Assembly (NCBI RefSeq): GCF_000185845.1
Contig: NZ_GL629647.1
Span: 2,843,509-2,907,508 of the forward strand
DNA length: 64,000 bases
Direction: 5' to 3'
Source: Segatella salivae DSM 15606
Lineage (GTDB): Bacteria > Bacteroidota > Bacteroidia > Bacteroidales > Bacteroidaceae
Below are positions 37,202 to 46,390 of this stretch, in pieces. The notes beneath the pieces were generated by a model. That model was not told the DNA's origin. It searched no databases and was given only the letters and a program-made list of their open reading frames with translations. Each line of letters begins with the position of its first letter. Position 1 is the first letter of the stretch. The position numbers and the translations under genes are program-made.

Positions 37202-37774
37202 TTATTGAATACCAATCATTTTGTGTGTTTGCAGACTCAGACGCCACTTTGGATGTGATAGAATATAACTGATACAAGCTTGCAAGATAACTTGATTCTT
37301 GGCCTTATCTCCTACATCACAGGGCTGAAGATAATAGTAATCGGCTTGTATTCCGGCATCATCTACCATACTTTCTCCGTCGAAAATGCACTTTAATTCG
37401 TTACACTTTGTCACAACAACCGAGCCTTTTGGCGACACCGTTAGCCAGTCAAGATTTTGTGGGGGAACTCTTGTTCCGTTGGATTCCATAGCAACATAGA
37501 AGCCCGAAGCATGCAAAGCATCAATCAATTTGTCGTCAACTTGCAGGGTAGGTTCACCTCCAGTGAGAACCACAAAGCCTGCTTTCTTCCACTTACTAAT
37601 GGCAGAAATAATGTCATCGATAGTCATTTCACGATATGATTTGAAGTCCGTGTCACAGAAACTACACTTCAAATTGCAACCGCTGAAACGTATAAACACT
37701 GCACAACGACCTGTATTTCGGCCCTCACCTTGCAGTGAAAAGAAGATCTCATTAACGTTATAAGTCTTCCTCAT
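37202..37774 (-). CDS. queE: 7-carboxy-7-deazaguanine synthase QueE
   Basis: The 190-residue product is a radical-SAM enzyme with the cluster motif in GCNLKCSFCDTDF (C-x3-C-x2-C, about residues 32-39) and a GGEPTLQ motif near 75. It converts carboxytetrahydropterin to 7-carboxy-7-deazaguanine, the second step after QueD toward queuosine (or other 7-deazaguanines). It overlaps queD by 17 bases. queC and queF are not in the window. Confidence 0.96.
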   Translation of the reverse strand: MRKTYNVNEIFFSLQGEGRNTGRCAVFIRFSGCNLKCSFCDTDFKSYREMTIDDIISAISKWKKAGFVVLTGGEPTLQVDDKLIDALHASGFYVAMESNGTRVPPQNLDWLTVSPKGSVVVTKCNELKCIFDGESMVDDAGIQADYYYLQPCDVGDKAKNQVILQACISYILSHPKWRLSLQTHKMIGIQ

Positions 37775-38093
37775 ATATAGCTACATTCCCCTCACTTTCT
37801 TGCACTTCAGCCTTATAACACGTAGGAATTTGCTCGGTAATCCAGTGTGCTATGTTCTCAGCTGTAGGGTTAAAAGGCAATACTTTGTTGAGATCGGCGT
37901 GATCAAGTCGGTCATGTATGAGGCGTTTTACTTCTGAAAAGTCGGCCACCATGCCGTCTTTGTTGAGCTCACGCGACTTACAATATATCGTGATATGCCA
38001 GTTGTGGCCATGCACATTGCAGCATTTGCTCTGATAAGAGAGCTTTAAATGGTGTGAAGCTGATATTTCAAAACTCTTTTTTATGTAATACAT
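37758..38093 (-). CDS. queD: 6-carboxy-5,6,7,8-tetrahydropterin synthase QueD
   Basis: The 111-residue product has the zinc-binding histidines in SASHHLKL and VHGHNWHI and the catalytic cysteine region KCCNVHGH. It converts dihydroneopterin triphosphate to carboxytetrahydropterin for 7-deazaguanine synthesis. It lies 21 bases after dnaG and overlaps queE. Confidence 0.96.
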   Translation of the reverse strand: MYYIKKSFEISASHHLKLSYQSKCCNVHGHNWHITIYCKSRELNKDGMVADFSEVKRLIHDRLDHADLNKVLPFNPTAENIAHWITEQIPTCYKAEVQESEGNVAIYEEDL

Positions 38094-38114
38094 ATCCCTC
38101 CTGTTTAATTCTGT

Positions 38115-40058
38115 TTACACAATGATGTTATTGCCTAATTGCTTTGCAAGGATATTCCTCATCTCGGTCATCTCCTTATATTCTGCCATAAGTGAAAGGA
38201 GTTCATCTGACGAAGCCTTTGCTATTTTCTGCTTTAATTCACGTAAATGTTTCTCAATGTATTCCATTCTAAAGTCTAACATCAAGTGAATGGCTCGATT
38301 TTTCAAGCTATCATCATCGTTCTTCTCTTGTTGACTTTCAGACAATTTGAATCGTTCTTCCGTCATGTTGATAGCCAATTGGCTGATGTTTATATCGTGA
38401 TGATGCACAAAATAAGGCTCGGTCTTGAATGAACGATCGCTAACTTTCTCCACAACTTCCTGTAAAATGCGGTTGTAAAGCTCGTTTTCAAACGATAATC
38501 CATCTGCAGATAGATTGTAATGAATGTATTCTCCAATCGAAAATTCAATCAGATTGCCATCAGCATCCTTAATGTTTTTGAAGACAAGTCGGTCACCATA
38601 TTTTATAATCAGTTGCAACATGAGTTGCTCAACCTTTGATTCGGTGTGCATTTGGCTTTGTGCCAATGCGGCGGCTTGATTCTTTTCATAAGGCTGTTGG
38701 CCTGTTGGTGCCGACTGAACTCCGGTTGGTGACATTGAGCCCGTAGCCTTTCTGTCGCGTATCATGTTGTTCATCTGCGTGATAAGTGTGGCTTCATTGA
38801 TGCCAATACGATGCGAACAATCCTGCAAATAGGTATCACGCAGGATAGGATTCTGCACCATCGAGATGCTCGTTACAATGGAGTTGATGGCTTCCGAACG
38901 TTTCAAGGGGTCGTTTTCATTGTCAAGTAACAACGCCGTCTTAAAGCGAATGAAGTCTGTTGCGTGTGATTCTATATAGTCTTTGAACTCATCTGACGAA
39001 TGTTTTCGAGCGAAACTATCTGGGTCTTCACTATCTGGTAACAACAAGACTTTTAGGTTCATACCCTCTTGAAGCAGCATATCCGTACCACGAAGTGCCG
39101 CATGTATGCCTGCCGAATCGCCGTCATAGAGCAGCGTTATGTTAGCCGTGAAGCGATGAAGCATGTGAATTTGGTGGATGCTTAGTGCCGTTCCAGAGTT
39201 TGCAACGACGTTTTCTATACCACACTGATGCATCGAAATAACGTCTGTATAGCCTTCAACCATGTAGACACGGTCCTCTTTTGCTATCGCCTTTTTAGCC
39301 TGATAGATGCCATAAAGCTCATGATCTTTGTGGTAAATATCACTATCTGGCGAGTTCACATACTTCTGATTGACTCCTTTAGTGCGTGAATCGAGCACGC
39401 GACCACCAAAGCCTACCACCTTACCGCTTATGCCAATCCACGGGAATATGACGCGACCTGAGTAGCGATCAATGAGTTCTCCGCGGTCGTTTCGATAGCA
39501 AACGCCTGTCTTCAGCAGGTATTCGTCTTGATAACCCTTTTGCTTTGCCGCCCGCGCAAGTGCCAAACGGTCTGCTAAATCATAGCCCAAATTAAACTTA
39601 CGGATAACATCATCGCGGAAACCTCGAGTGCGAAAATACTGCATTCCAATAGCAACGCCGTCAACATTATTATGGAGTATGTCCTCAAAATAATTGGAAA
39701 CCCACTCATTTATGATAAACATGCTCTCGCGTTCACTTTGCTCTCGTTTCTCATCATCAGTGAGTTCGCGTTCCTTTATCTCTATGTTGTACTTGTGAGC
39801 CAACCATCTTAATGCCTCAGGATAGGTCATTTGTTCGTGCTCCATGATGAAGCTTACGGCGTTACCTCCCTTTCCACAGCCGAAACAATGACATGTTCCG
39901 CGCGCTGGAGACACATAAAATGATGGGGTCTTTTCATTGTGAAAAGGACACAATCCCTTATAGTTACTGCCACTCTTTCGCAGCGTAACAAACTCTGAAA
40001 CGACATCAACAATGTTTGATGCGTCCTTAATTCGTTCTACAGTTTGTGAGTCAATCAT
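38115..40058 (-). CDS. dnaG: DNA primase DnaG
   Basis: The 647-residue product has the CHC2 zinc ribbon (CPFHNEKTPSFY, CHCFGCGKGGN; about 37-65) and the core RNA polymerase domain with TOPRIM (VYMVEGYTDVISMHQ, about 255-270, and LLYDGDSAGIHAA). The C-terminal helicase-interacting region is poorly conserved. DnaG makes RNA primers at the replication fork. It is the first gene of the dnaG-queD-queE-cls run. Its -7 box ends only 8 bases before the ATG, predicting an mRNA with almost no leader. Confidence 0.97.
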   Translation of the reverse strand: MIDSQTVERIKDASNIVDVVSEFVTLRKSGSNYKGLCPFHNEKTPSFYVSPARGTCHCFGCGKGGNAVSFIMEHEQMTYPEALRWLAHKYNIEIKERELTDDEKREQSERESMFIINEWVSNYFEDILHNNVDGVAIGMQYFRTRGFRDDVIRKFNLGYDLADRLALARAAKQKGYQDEYLLKTGVCYRNDRGELIDRYSGRVIFPWIGISGKVVGFGGRVLDSRTKGVNQKYVNSPDSDIYHKDHELYGIYQAKKAIAKEDRVYMVEGYTDVISMHQCGIENVVANSGTALSIHQIHMLHRFTANITLLYDGDSAGIHAALRGTDMLLQEGMNLKVLLLPDSEDPDSFARKHSSDEFKDYIESHATDFIRFKTALLLDNENDPLKRSEAINSIVTSISMVQNPILRDTYLQDCSHRIGINEATLITQMNNMIRDRKATGSMSPTGVQSAPTGQQPYEKNQAAALAQSQMHTESKVEQLMLQLIIKYGDRLVFKNIKDADGNLIEFSIGEYIHYNLSADGLSFENELYNRILQEVVEKVSDRSFKTEPYFVHHHDINISQLAINMTEERFKLSESQQEKNDDDSLKNRAIHLMLDFRMEYIEKHLRELKQKIAKASSDELLSLMAEYKEMTEMRNILAKQLGNNIIV

Positions 40059-40066
40059 CGATAAGG

Positions 40067-40074
40067 CAAAGTTA
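40067..40074 (-). promoter_or_regulatory. -7 promoter element of dnaG, close to the start codon
   Basis: TAACTTTG on the minus strand ends 8 bases before the dnaG ATG at 40058, so the transcript would be nearly leaderless. Confidence 0.55.
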
Positions 40075-40413
40075 ATAAAAAACGATGAAACTGCAAAACA
40101 TGACGCTATTCAAAAGAGATTTTTATTTCTTCGCATAGTGTAGGGAGGATGTTTTGGCGCTACATTTATCTTGATTGATTTCTTTTTATGCCGTGTTTTA
40201 GTGGCACTAAAGGCGCAACTCGCATCAAGCGGCATGATGAAATGAGTTATAGTATGGGCTTTATTTATTGGGAAAGCAGGATAAATCAGATGACTTTGCG
40301 GGCTGATATGATTTTCTCTTGCCTGTTGTTTTTATATCGTGAATAGACTTTCTTGCGTCTCTTGTCATTTTAACGCTGATAAATGATAAAATAACTACGT
40401 ATCGACAACGCCG

Positions 40414-40501
40414 TAATTAGACGCTAATTACTCGATGAAATGACGCAAATGATGCAGTGAAATAACGCATTTCATAACCTGTTTTCAGTCATTTTGCTCT
40501 G
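40414..40501. repeat. 22-bp-period intergenic array, copy F (4 units)
   Basis: This lies in the 632-base gap between divergent dnaG and ndh. Units start at 40414, 40436, 40458 and 40480 (heads TAATTAGACGC, TGAAATGACGC, TGAAATAACGC, TGTTTTCAGTC), and a weaker unit begins at 40392. No gene is seen in the gap. Confidence 0.75.
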
Positions 40502-40690
40502 TCGTCTGCCATTGCTGTTCCGCTACTTTCATCTTGTCAAAGGGGGCACTAATGTGTCATTGACTACTGAAAGTTTGGCATAGATGGGACGATATGAAAA
40601 AAAATATATCGGAAACGCTTTGTTTTTATGAGTTCGGCACTATTTTTGATGGGTATAATTTGTTATTAATTGAATTGGGATAATAATTTT

Positions 40691-41965
40691 ATGAGAGCTA
40701 ATATTAAGCGAAATGAACAACGAAGAGTGGTTGTTGTAGGAGGTGGTTTGGGTGGTTTGAAACTCGTTTCAAGCCTTCGTGACACCGATTTTCAAGTGGT
40801 TTTGGTGGATAAGAACAATTATAATCAGTTTCCACCACTAATTTATCAGGTTGCTTCTGCAGGTCTTGAACCGAGTAATATCTCTTTTCCCTTTCGTCGA
40901 TTATTCCAGGGTTGGAAGAACTTCTTCTTCAGAATGGCCGAAGTTCAGCATATAGATACTGAAGAGAAAGCTATCAAAACATCCATTGGAACGATTCATT
41001 ATGACGACTTGGTGCTGGCAGCTGGCGCGACAACCAACTTCTTTGGAAACAAGAATATCGAGGCTTCTGCACTGCCGATGAAGTCGGTTAGTGAGTCAAT
41101 GCGACTGAGAAATACGATTCTTCAGAATCTGGAGCGCGCGGAAACTGAGGATAACGAGGCGCGAAAACAAGCCTTAATGAACATTGCTATCGTAGGCGGT
41201 GGTCCCTCAGGTGTAGAGATTGCTGGGGTGTTGGCAGAGATGAAACAAACTATTCTGCCTCGCGATTATCCCGATTTAGATACATCTTGCATGCACATCT
41301 ACCTCATTAATGCCACTCCGCGCCTATTAGGTGCAATGTCAGAACGTTCATCTCGTGAGGCCGAAAAGGCGTTGAAAGAACTTGGTGTGGAGGTGATGAC
41401 CAACTGCATGGTTACAGATTATGTTGACAAAGAATTAGTATTGAAAGATGGTCAGCGTATTTCTGCAGAGACAGTAATATGGGTTAGTGGCATCAAAGCC
41501 AACAATATCGATGGTATTCCGACTGAAAGTATCGGTCACGCTGGCCGCATTTTAGTGGATCGTTTCAATCGAGTTAAGGGCTTGAAAGATGTATATGCCA
41601 TCGGCGATCAATGCATTGTAGAGGGTGATGAGGCTTATCCTTATGGCCATCCTCAGTTGGCTCAGGTTGCCATTCAGCAGGCTAAGACACTTGCAAAGAA
41701 TCTAATCAGGCAAGAAAAAGGCGACACTGAGCAGCCTTTTAGCTATCATAATCTTGGTACTATGGCTACAATCGGCCGCAAGAAGGCTGTAGTTGAAATA
41801 GGAAAGCTTAAGTTTGGCGGCTTCTTTGCATGGCTTTTATGGCTTATAGTGCATTTACGTTCAATCTTGGGAGTAAAGAATAAGACGATTGTTTTCCTGA
41901 ATTGGATGTGGAGTTACATGAATTATAAGCAGAGTCTTCGCTTGATTTTGAAAGCAAAGCGATAA
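40691..41965 (+). CDS. ndh: NADH dehydrogenase II (NADH:quinone oxidoreductase)
   Basis: The protein has 424 residues from the ATG at 40691. A TTG seven codons upstream is in frame but would leave almost no leader after the TATAATTTG box near 40654. Two dinucleotide-binding folds are seen: VVVVGGGLGGLKLV at the N-terminus for FAD, and IAIVGGGPSGVEIAGVLAEM near 165 for NADH. The C-terminal amphipathic and hydrophobic segment (about 375-400) anchors it to the membrane. It passes electrons from NADH to quinone without pumping protons. Confidence 0.93.
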   Translation: MRANIKRNEQRRVVVVGGGLGGLKLVSSLRDTDFQVVLVDKNNYNQFPPLIYQVASAGLEPSNISFPFRRLFQGWKNFFFRMAEVQHIDTEEKAIKTSIGTIHYDDLVLAAGATTNFFGNKNIEASALPMKSVSESMRLRNTILQNLERAETEDNEARKQALMNIAIVGGGPSGVEIAGVLAEMKQTILPRDYPDLDTSCMHIYLINATPRLLGAMSERSSREAEKALKELGVEVMTNCMVTDYVDKELVLKDGQRISAETVIWVSGIKANNIDGIPTESIGHAGRILVDRFNRVKGLKDVYAIGDQCIVEGDEAYPYGHPQLAQVAIQQAKTLAKNLIRQEKGDTEQPFSYHNLGTMATIGRKKAVVEIGKLKFGGFFAWLLWLIVHLRSILGVKNKTIVFLNWMWSYMNYKQSLRLILKAKR

Positions 41966-41982
41966 GCCTTCGGGCTTGTTTT
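41964..41982 (+). terminator. Terminator hairpin of ndh with a TTCG loop
   Basis: AAGCC, loop TTCG, GGCTT, then GTTTT. The stem begins within the TAA stop codon. Confidence 0.65.
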
Positions 41983-41989
41983 GGCCTTA

Positions 41990-42071
41990 GAGGTCTGGAG
42001 TTTCACCCTGATGTGTCACGCTTGAACAGTGTTGTTTGGATTTGATTCATAGGGATGCAGCTCCAGACCTC
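41990..42071. repeat. 82-bp segment bounded by an 11-bp inverted repeat
   Basis: GAGGTCTGGAG at 41990-42000 and CTCCAGACCTC at 42061-42071 are perfect complements. The interior codes for nothing recognisable. It lies between the ndh terminator and the tRNA terminator. Confidence 0.5.
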
Positions 42072-42086
42072 ATTCGTTATAACACG

Positions 42087-42120
42087 AAAAACGGGAACTC
42101 TCGTGAGAGAATTCCCGTTT
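42087..42120 (-). terminator. Terminator after tRNA-His
   Basis: AAACGGGAA and TTCCCGTTT with an inner CTCTC/GAGAG stem form a strong hairpin followed by TTTTTC on the minus strand, directly after the tRNA 3' end. Confidence 0.85.
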
Positions 42121-42123
42121 AAG

Positions 42124-42198
42124 GGTGGAGGGTGGGACTCGAACCCACGACATTCAGAACCACAATCTGACGCTCTAACCAACTGAACTACATCCACC
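42124..42198 (-). tRNA. tRNA-His (anticodon GTG)
   Basis: The minus strand folds as a full cloverleaf. The D-arm is GTTC...GAGC, the anticodon stem-loop is TCAGA-TTGTGGT-TCTGA with anticodon GTG, and the T-arm is GTGGG-TTCGAGT-CCCAC. The extra G at position -1 (42198) is encoded and can pair with C73 (42124), the identity feature of histidine tRNAs. One acceptor-stem mismatch (U6 with C67) is read. The 3' CCA is not encoded. Confidence 0.95.
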
Positions 42199-42232
42199 AT
42201 TTAATGCGTTTGCTATTGTTGTTTAGCGGGTG

Positions 42233-42240
42233 CAAAGGTA
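42233..42240 (-). promoter_or_regulatory. -7 promoter element of tRNA-His
   Basis: TACCTTTG on the minus strand ends 34 bases before the tRNA and matches TAnnTTTG. It directly follows the secG-end hairpin. Confidence 0.6.
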
Positions 42241-42243
42241 TAA

Positions 42244-42270
42244 GAAAAGTTTGGAAACACCAAACTTTTC
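42244..42270 (-). terminator. Hairpin after secG
   Basis: An 11-bp perfect stem (GAAAAGTTTGG, 5-nt loop) follows the secG stop by 21 bases. The T tract on the minus strand is short (TTATA), so this is a moderate terminator prediction. Confidence 0.6.
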
Positions 42271-42291
42271 CTTATATTTTTTACTAATTTT

Positions 42292-42642
42292 TTATTTAGC
42301 AGGTGATTGAGGAGCTTGAGGCACTTGCTGACTTGCCCCAAAACCCTGTGTGTTTATGGGGTTAGTAGTCTGTGTTTCAGTAGCATTCTTCTCCATAACA
42401 CTTTGATCTGTTGGTGCACTTGGTGCCACACGAGCACAAAGAACGCTAAGAACAACCATTGAAATGGCGAGTCCCCAGGTTAGTTTTTCAATCATATTGG
42501 TAGTCTTCCTCACGCCCATGATGGCATTGGAAGATGAGAAGTTTGATGCCAAACCGCCACCTTTTGACTCTTGAATCAATACAACAAAGACCATAAGAAT
42601 GGCTGCAAGTACGATCAATACGACTAATAATGTGTAAATCAT
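42292..42642 (-). CDS. secG: Preprotein translocase subunit SecG
   Basis: The 116-residue product has the two SecG transmembrane helices (about 3-22 and 53-72). Between them is the conserved IQESKGGGLASNFSSSNAIMG segment. A Gln/Pro/Ala-rich C-terminal tail (about 80-116) is typical of Bacteroidota SecG. It is part of the SecYEG channel. It lies 4 bases after the TPR-like gene at the end of a four-gene run. Confidence 0.95.
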   Translation of the reverse strand: MIYTLLVVLIVLAAILMVFVVLIQESKGGGLASNFSSSNAIMGVRKTTNMIEKLTWGLAISMVVLSVLCARVAPSAPTDQSVMEKNATETQTTNPINTQGFGASQQVPQAPQSPAK

Positions 42643-42646
42643 TGCT

Positions 42647-43486
42647 TTATTTTTTGTTTTTATTATTTATGATCAATTTCTCTAAGAAACGCATTTGGTC
42701 TGCAAAGTAAGCATTTTTTTTTGGATTATTCAAATTTAAACGCTTAATAATTTCCAAAGCCTTCTCATATCTTCTCTGTTTAATGTAGATGCGAGCAAGG
42801 GTTTCTGTGAAATAATTTTCATCTACATCGTCTACTTCTTCATTATCAATAGGCTGTTGAGGAGCTTCATTTTGCGTAGCATCTCCATGCGGCAGGTCTT
42901 CTAAACGATAATTGGGTGTGTAGTATTTTGACAGTTCATCCTCAGTGTTCTCTTCGGTACTGAGGTTGAATCCGCCATCCTCGATGAAATTATCAATAAG
43001 TGTTGACGTGCGGTCTTGTGCCTTATGACGATGTTGTTCCTGCTCTTCTTCCTCTTCAAGATTAAGCAAGTAGGCCACATAGTCCACGGTAGCATCGGCT
43101 GGAGTGGGGCGCTTGGTCTTGTCATTTGTCTTATCTTCGGTGTCTTCGGGGATAGAATCGAGGAACGTATCGATAAGTTTTGTAGTGCGGTCTCCATTCT
43201 CTGCCGTCGTTTCATGAAGCTTTTTCTGCGTCAAAGTGGATTTTCCTGCGTGCACTTTATAGTGAGCTGCCTCAATCATGTCAAAGAGAATGCGACGGTC
43301 TGTGATGCAGATTGCGGCCTTACGCAACTCTTCATCAAACGACGAATCATGTAGAATATAGAGGTTTTGCAGCATTAACAGTCTTGCTGTTTGGCAGTAA
43401 GGATGGAGCGCAATGAAGCTGCGGAGATCGTAAAGGGTCTCTCGGTCCATAGTTTCGGGATGTAGAATAAGGCGCTTAATATCCAT
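42647..43486 (-). CDS. Conserved protein with a C-terminal TPR-like repeat
   Basis: The 279-residue product has an N-terminal helical region (DIKRLILHPETMDRETLYDLRSF), an acidic low-complexity middle (about 90-210), and a C-terminal tetratricopeptide-like hairpin (TLARIYIKQRRYEKALEIIKRLNLNNPKK). No signal peptide is seen. Homologous genes seem to sit between lptE and secG in related Bacteroidota (from memory). The function is unknown; TPR repeats suggest protein binding. Confidence 0.8.
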   Translation of the reverse strand: MDIKRLILHPETMDRETLYDLRSFIALHPYCQTARLLMLQNLYILHDSSFDEELRKAAICITDRRILFDMIEAAHYKVHAGKSTLTQKKLHETTAENGDRTTKLIDTFLDSIPEDTEDKTNDKTKRPTPADATVDYVAYLLNLEEEEEQEQHRHKAQDRTSTLIDNFIEDGGFNLSTEENTEDELSKYYTPNYRLEDLPHGDATQNEAPQQPIDNEEVDDVDENYFTETLARIYIKQRRYEKALEIIKRLNLNNPKKNAYFADQMRFLEKLIINNKNKK

Positions 43487-43492
43487 ATTTAC

Positions 43493-44005
43493 TTACCAAT
43501 TTGCTACTGTTGCATTGAAAATCTGGTCCACTAAGTCTTTTGTCATCTGTGTAACGAGTTCTTCTTGAACGGCATTTAAGCTCTTTGTTGTCTCGTAACT
43601 GGCAGTTGATGTGAATTGTTTTTCAAAGTCTTCTGCGTGATTCTTCGAGTTCGTAAACCTCACATTAACGGTCATTGCAAGTTCTGTTTGTGCAGATCTT
43701 CCGTCACTTGTCACCGACTTATTACGCTGAGTGTATTGTGTTATCTCCCCTTCCAGCTTCAAATCTCCGTTCCTTTTCACTTGGATTAGCTTCGTATGAT
43801 CGGCAAATTGGTCTTTTAACCGGTTGTTGAATAACGGCCCCATAGGTCCCCAAACATAGCTGGAGCGAACGGGAAACTCGGCAATTTGTATCGTCTTTGT
43901 TTTGCTATAATCAATACTTGCGCCGTTAAACTTGTAGCCTTTAAAGGCACATGAGGCCATAAAAACAAGCAAACAAAGCGCTAAGATGTATTTTAGTTTC
44001 TTCAT
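43493..44005 (-). CDS. lptE: LptE-family LPS assembly lipoprotein
   Basis: The protein has 170 residues from the ATG at 44005, where the signal peptide MKKLKYILALCLLVFMASC begins and ends in a lipobox cysteine. An in-frame ATG at 44029 would add eight residues. The mature protein has the Bacteroidota LptE pattern (YKFNGASIDYSKTKTIQIAEFPVRSS, FADHTKLIQVKRNGDLKLEGEI). LptE plugs the LptD outer-membrane pore that inserts lipopolysaccharide. It follows the sigma54-type activator gene closely. Confidence 0.85.
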   Translation of the reverse strand: MKKLKYILALCLLVFMASCAFKGYKFNGASIDYSKTKTIQIAEFPVRSSYVWGPMGPLFNNRLKDQFADHTKLIQVKRNGDLKLEGEITQYTQRNKSVTSDGRSAQTELAMTVNVRFTNSKNHAEDFEKQFTSTASYETTKSLNAVQEELVTQMTKDLVDQIFNATVANW

Positions 44006-44034
44006 TTTCGTGAGCTTTAGTAAGGCCATAAGCC

Positions 44035-45294
44035 TTAATCGAGTCCGTATTGTTTGATGCGTCGGTAGAGCGTTCGGTCTGAAATACCTAACTCTTGCGC
44101 TGCCTTTTTGCGGTTTCCTCCATTGCGTTCCAAAGCTTTTACTACCATTTGGCGTCCTAAATCATTAAGATTTAGGCTCTCAGGCTTATTGATTTCTTCG
44201 GCGACGGCATCGTAAGTGTCGGGCTGAACCTCTTGTGTCGGGGTGCTGATAATGCCATAAGGGTGAGCGCTTTCATTGCGAATGAGTGATGAACTCTGTG
44301 CAGGGACGATGGCATTCCCTTGGAAACTTGGCACGTTGGCAATCATATTGTTGTCATTAATCTGCTTTTTCAGCAAATTTATGTCGCGTTTTAAGTCGTT
44401 GACATTACCGCGAAGTTCATACAATATCTTATATAGTATCTCGCGTTCTGTTTCATAAGAGTGCTCACCAGGCTTTGAAATCGTAGCTAATTGCGTGCTT
44501 TCTTCATCGTGAGGGATAAAGTGTAATAGCGTGTCTGCATCGATTTCGCGTTGTTTACTGAGGATAGACATCTGCTCAGTAATGTTCTTTAACTGCCTAA
44601 TATTACCCGGCCACTTGTATTGCATGAGTAATTTCTTGGCCTCGTCTGTTAGTGTTATCTTTGGAATCTGATACTTTTCAGCCATCTGCATGGCAAAAAG
44701 TCGGAACAAAAGGATAATATCTTCGCCCCTATCTCGTAGGGGAGGAATCTGTATTGGGATAGTATTTAGACGATAAAACAAGTCTTCTCTGAACTTACCT
44801 TCACTGACTGCATTGTGCATATTGACATTCGTTGCGGCTACAATACGCACATCTGTCTTCATAATCTTTTGGCCTCCAACGCGTATATACTCACCCGTTT
44901 CGAGCACACGAAGCAGTCTTGCCTGCGTGGCGAGAGGCAGTTCAGCGACTTCATCCAAGAAGATTGTCCCCTTGTTTGCCGTTCCAAAGTAGCCTTCGCT
45001 TTCCCCAATAGCTCCTGTAAACGAGCCTTTCTCATGACCAAATAGTTCACTATCTATCGTGCCTTCAGGGATAGAGCCACAGTTTATGGCAAAGTATTTC
45101 TCACGACGACGTGGAGAATTGTCGTGAATTACACGCGGAATGATTTCCTTTCCGGCTCCACTTTCACCAATAATCAATACAGATAGGTCCGTCGGAGCTA
45201 CCTGAAGGGCAATATCTAAGGCTCGATTCAGGCCGTCACTATTGCCTACTATGTTATAGCGTTGCTTTATTCTTTGCAGTTCTGATGTATTCAT
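44035..45294 (-). CDS. Sigma-54-dependent transcriptional activator without a receiver domain
   Basis: The 419-residue product starts directly with the AAA+ sigma54-interaction domain. It has Walker A GESGAGKE (43-50), GSFTGA (90-95) in place of the usual GAFTGA loop, Walker B IFLDEVAEL (about 111-119) and the sensor segment REDLFYRLN. A C-terminal Fis-type helix-turn-helix follows (NGGNRKKAAQELGISDRTLYRRIKQYG, about 388-416). No N-terminal sensory domain exists, so control must come from expression level or a partner protein. It opens an operon with lptE, a TPR-like gene and secG, which suggests a link to envelope biogenesis. The -7 box ends 7 bases before the ATG. Confidence 0.92.
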   Translation of the reverse strand: MNTSELQRIKQRYNIVGNSDGLNRALDIALQVAPTDLSVLIIGESGAGKEIIPRVIHDNSPRRREKYFAINCGSIPEGTIDSELFGHEKGSFTGAIGESEGYFGTANKGTIFLDEVAELPLATQARLLRVLETGEYIRVGGQKIMKTDVRIVAATNVNMHNAVSEGKFREDLFYRLNTIPIQIPPLRDRGEDIILLFRLFAMQMAEKYQIPKITLTDEAKKLLMQYKWPGNIRQLKNITEQMSILSKQREIDADTLLHFIPHDEESTQLATISKPGEHSYETEREILYKILYELRGNVNDLKRDINLLKKQINDNNMIANVPSFQGNAIVPAQSSSLIRNESAHPYGIISTPTQEVQPDTYDAVAEEINKPESLNLNDLGRQMVVKALERNGGNRKKAAQELGISDRTLYRRIKQYGLD

Positions 45295-45301
45295 TAGGTG
45301 A

Positions 45302-45309
45302 CAAATTTA
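45302..45309 (-). promoter_or_regulatory. -7 promoter element of the sigma54-type activator operon
   Basis: TAAATTTG on the minus strand ends 7 bases before the ATG at 45294, predicting an almost leaderless mRNA. Confidence 0.5.
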
Positions 45310-45394
45310 CATATTTTATTCCATAATCCTGCTATAATGGCAGACTTTTTATATGTTTTTAGGGCTGCAAAGACTTTCAGATGATGAGCCCAAA

Positions 45395-46390
45395 TCACTT
45401 TTTTTGTTTATCAAACTTAATGAGAAGGAGGCCTAATCCCGTCCAAATCAGCTCACGAAGTCTTACAATCAATGCCACAAAGATACCTGCACTGGTCGAT
45501 ATTCCCAATGCCGTTGTCGACATTAGGAAGCCTCCTTCTCGTCCACCAAGCTGCAAAGGAATAAAGAAAAGCAGGTTTGCGAAGAGACTGGTAAAGGCTA
45601 AAATAAGCACACATTGCAGGAAATTAGCCTGTGGCATGAGTACCAACAGGATGAAATATATCTCTAATGCCGAGGTGAAACGACATGACAACTCCAAGAG
45701 AACTGCCGAGATAAACGTCTTAGGATTCTGCTTATGAAGGGATGCTATCTGTTGATCTATCGTGTCAAGTTGCTCGCGATGGCTCTCAACGAAAGGCAAA
45801 GCCCATCGCTTTAACAATGGAATGTGGCCGAGAAACTTCATCACTCGGTTGGCCAATCCTTTGCGATAGCCCGATATAAAGAACCAAATGCCCAGCAAAC
45901 AAAACGCTCCTGTGAGTGCTAAAAGACCTGCCATCAGCACATTAAGTGGCTGAGTTAAGAGGAAGATAAATATGGAAAGCAGCCAAAACCAGAAGTGACT
46001 GAAGATGTGAGTCATGGCATAAAGGATGACCGATGAAGACGCTCTTTCTGGTCCTATGTAGGGAGATAGCGCCATAATACGGTAGGGTTCGCCGCCCATT
46101 AGACCGCCGGGAGTCGCATAATTGAGTGCAAACCCCGACACAGTAACCTTATATAGCCATGCAAACGAAATCTTTTTCTGTCCTGCTTCGCGTTGTTGTG
46201 AGTTGATAATGATATACCATGCCGATGTATTAAATAGGTAAAGGAAACCCCAAAGCATTACAACTGCAATGAACCAGTAGCCTGCATGGCTCAGCCCTTC
46301 CCACACTTGGCGGAAGTTTAGCTGAGTAATCATGATGACAAGAACAACAATTCCGAAGATGAAAAAGCCGTTCTGATATTTCTTATTCAT
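45395..46390 (-). CDS. Flippase-like membrane protein (lysylphosphatidylglycerol synthase TM family)
   Basis: I chose the ATG at 46390 (331 residues), where [13 protein letters not shown] begins a first membrane helix. The longer open frame to 46483 lies inside pdxA. About eight transmembrane helices are predicted, with the family segments [20 protein letters not shown] and [12 protein letters not shown]. Members are the membrane part of MprF-like lipid flippases or stand-alone lipid/glycolipid carriers. The substrate is unknown. It overlaps the pdxA stop by 8 bases (ATGAATAA). Confidence 0.88.
   Translation of the reverse strand: MNKKYQNGFFIFGIVVLVIMITQLNFRQVWEGLSHAGYWFIAVVMLWGFLYLFNTSAWYIIINSQQREAGQKKISFAWLYKVTVSGFALNYATPGGLMGGEPYRIMALSPYIGPERASSSVILYAMTHIFSHFWFWLLSIFIFLLTQPLNVLMAGLLALTGAFCLLGIWFFISGYRKGLANRVMKFLGHIPLLKRWALPFVESHREQLDTIDQQIASLHKQNPKTFISAVLLELSCRFTSALEIYFILLVLMPQANFLQCVLILAFTSLFANLLFFIPLQLGGREGGFLMSTTALGISTSAGIFVALIVRLRELIWTGLGLLLIKFDKQKK

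Noticed and set aside
37457..37639. Small frames antisense to queE and many similar ones
   Set aside because: They are shadows of conserved genes on the other strand, with no independent support.
42003..42200. 65-codon frame over tRNA-His
   Set aside because: It translates the tRNA gene and its terminator; a known artefact.
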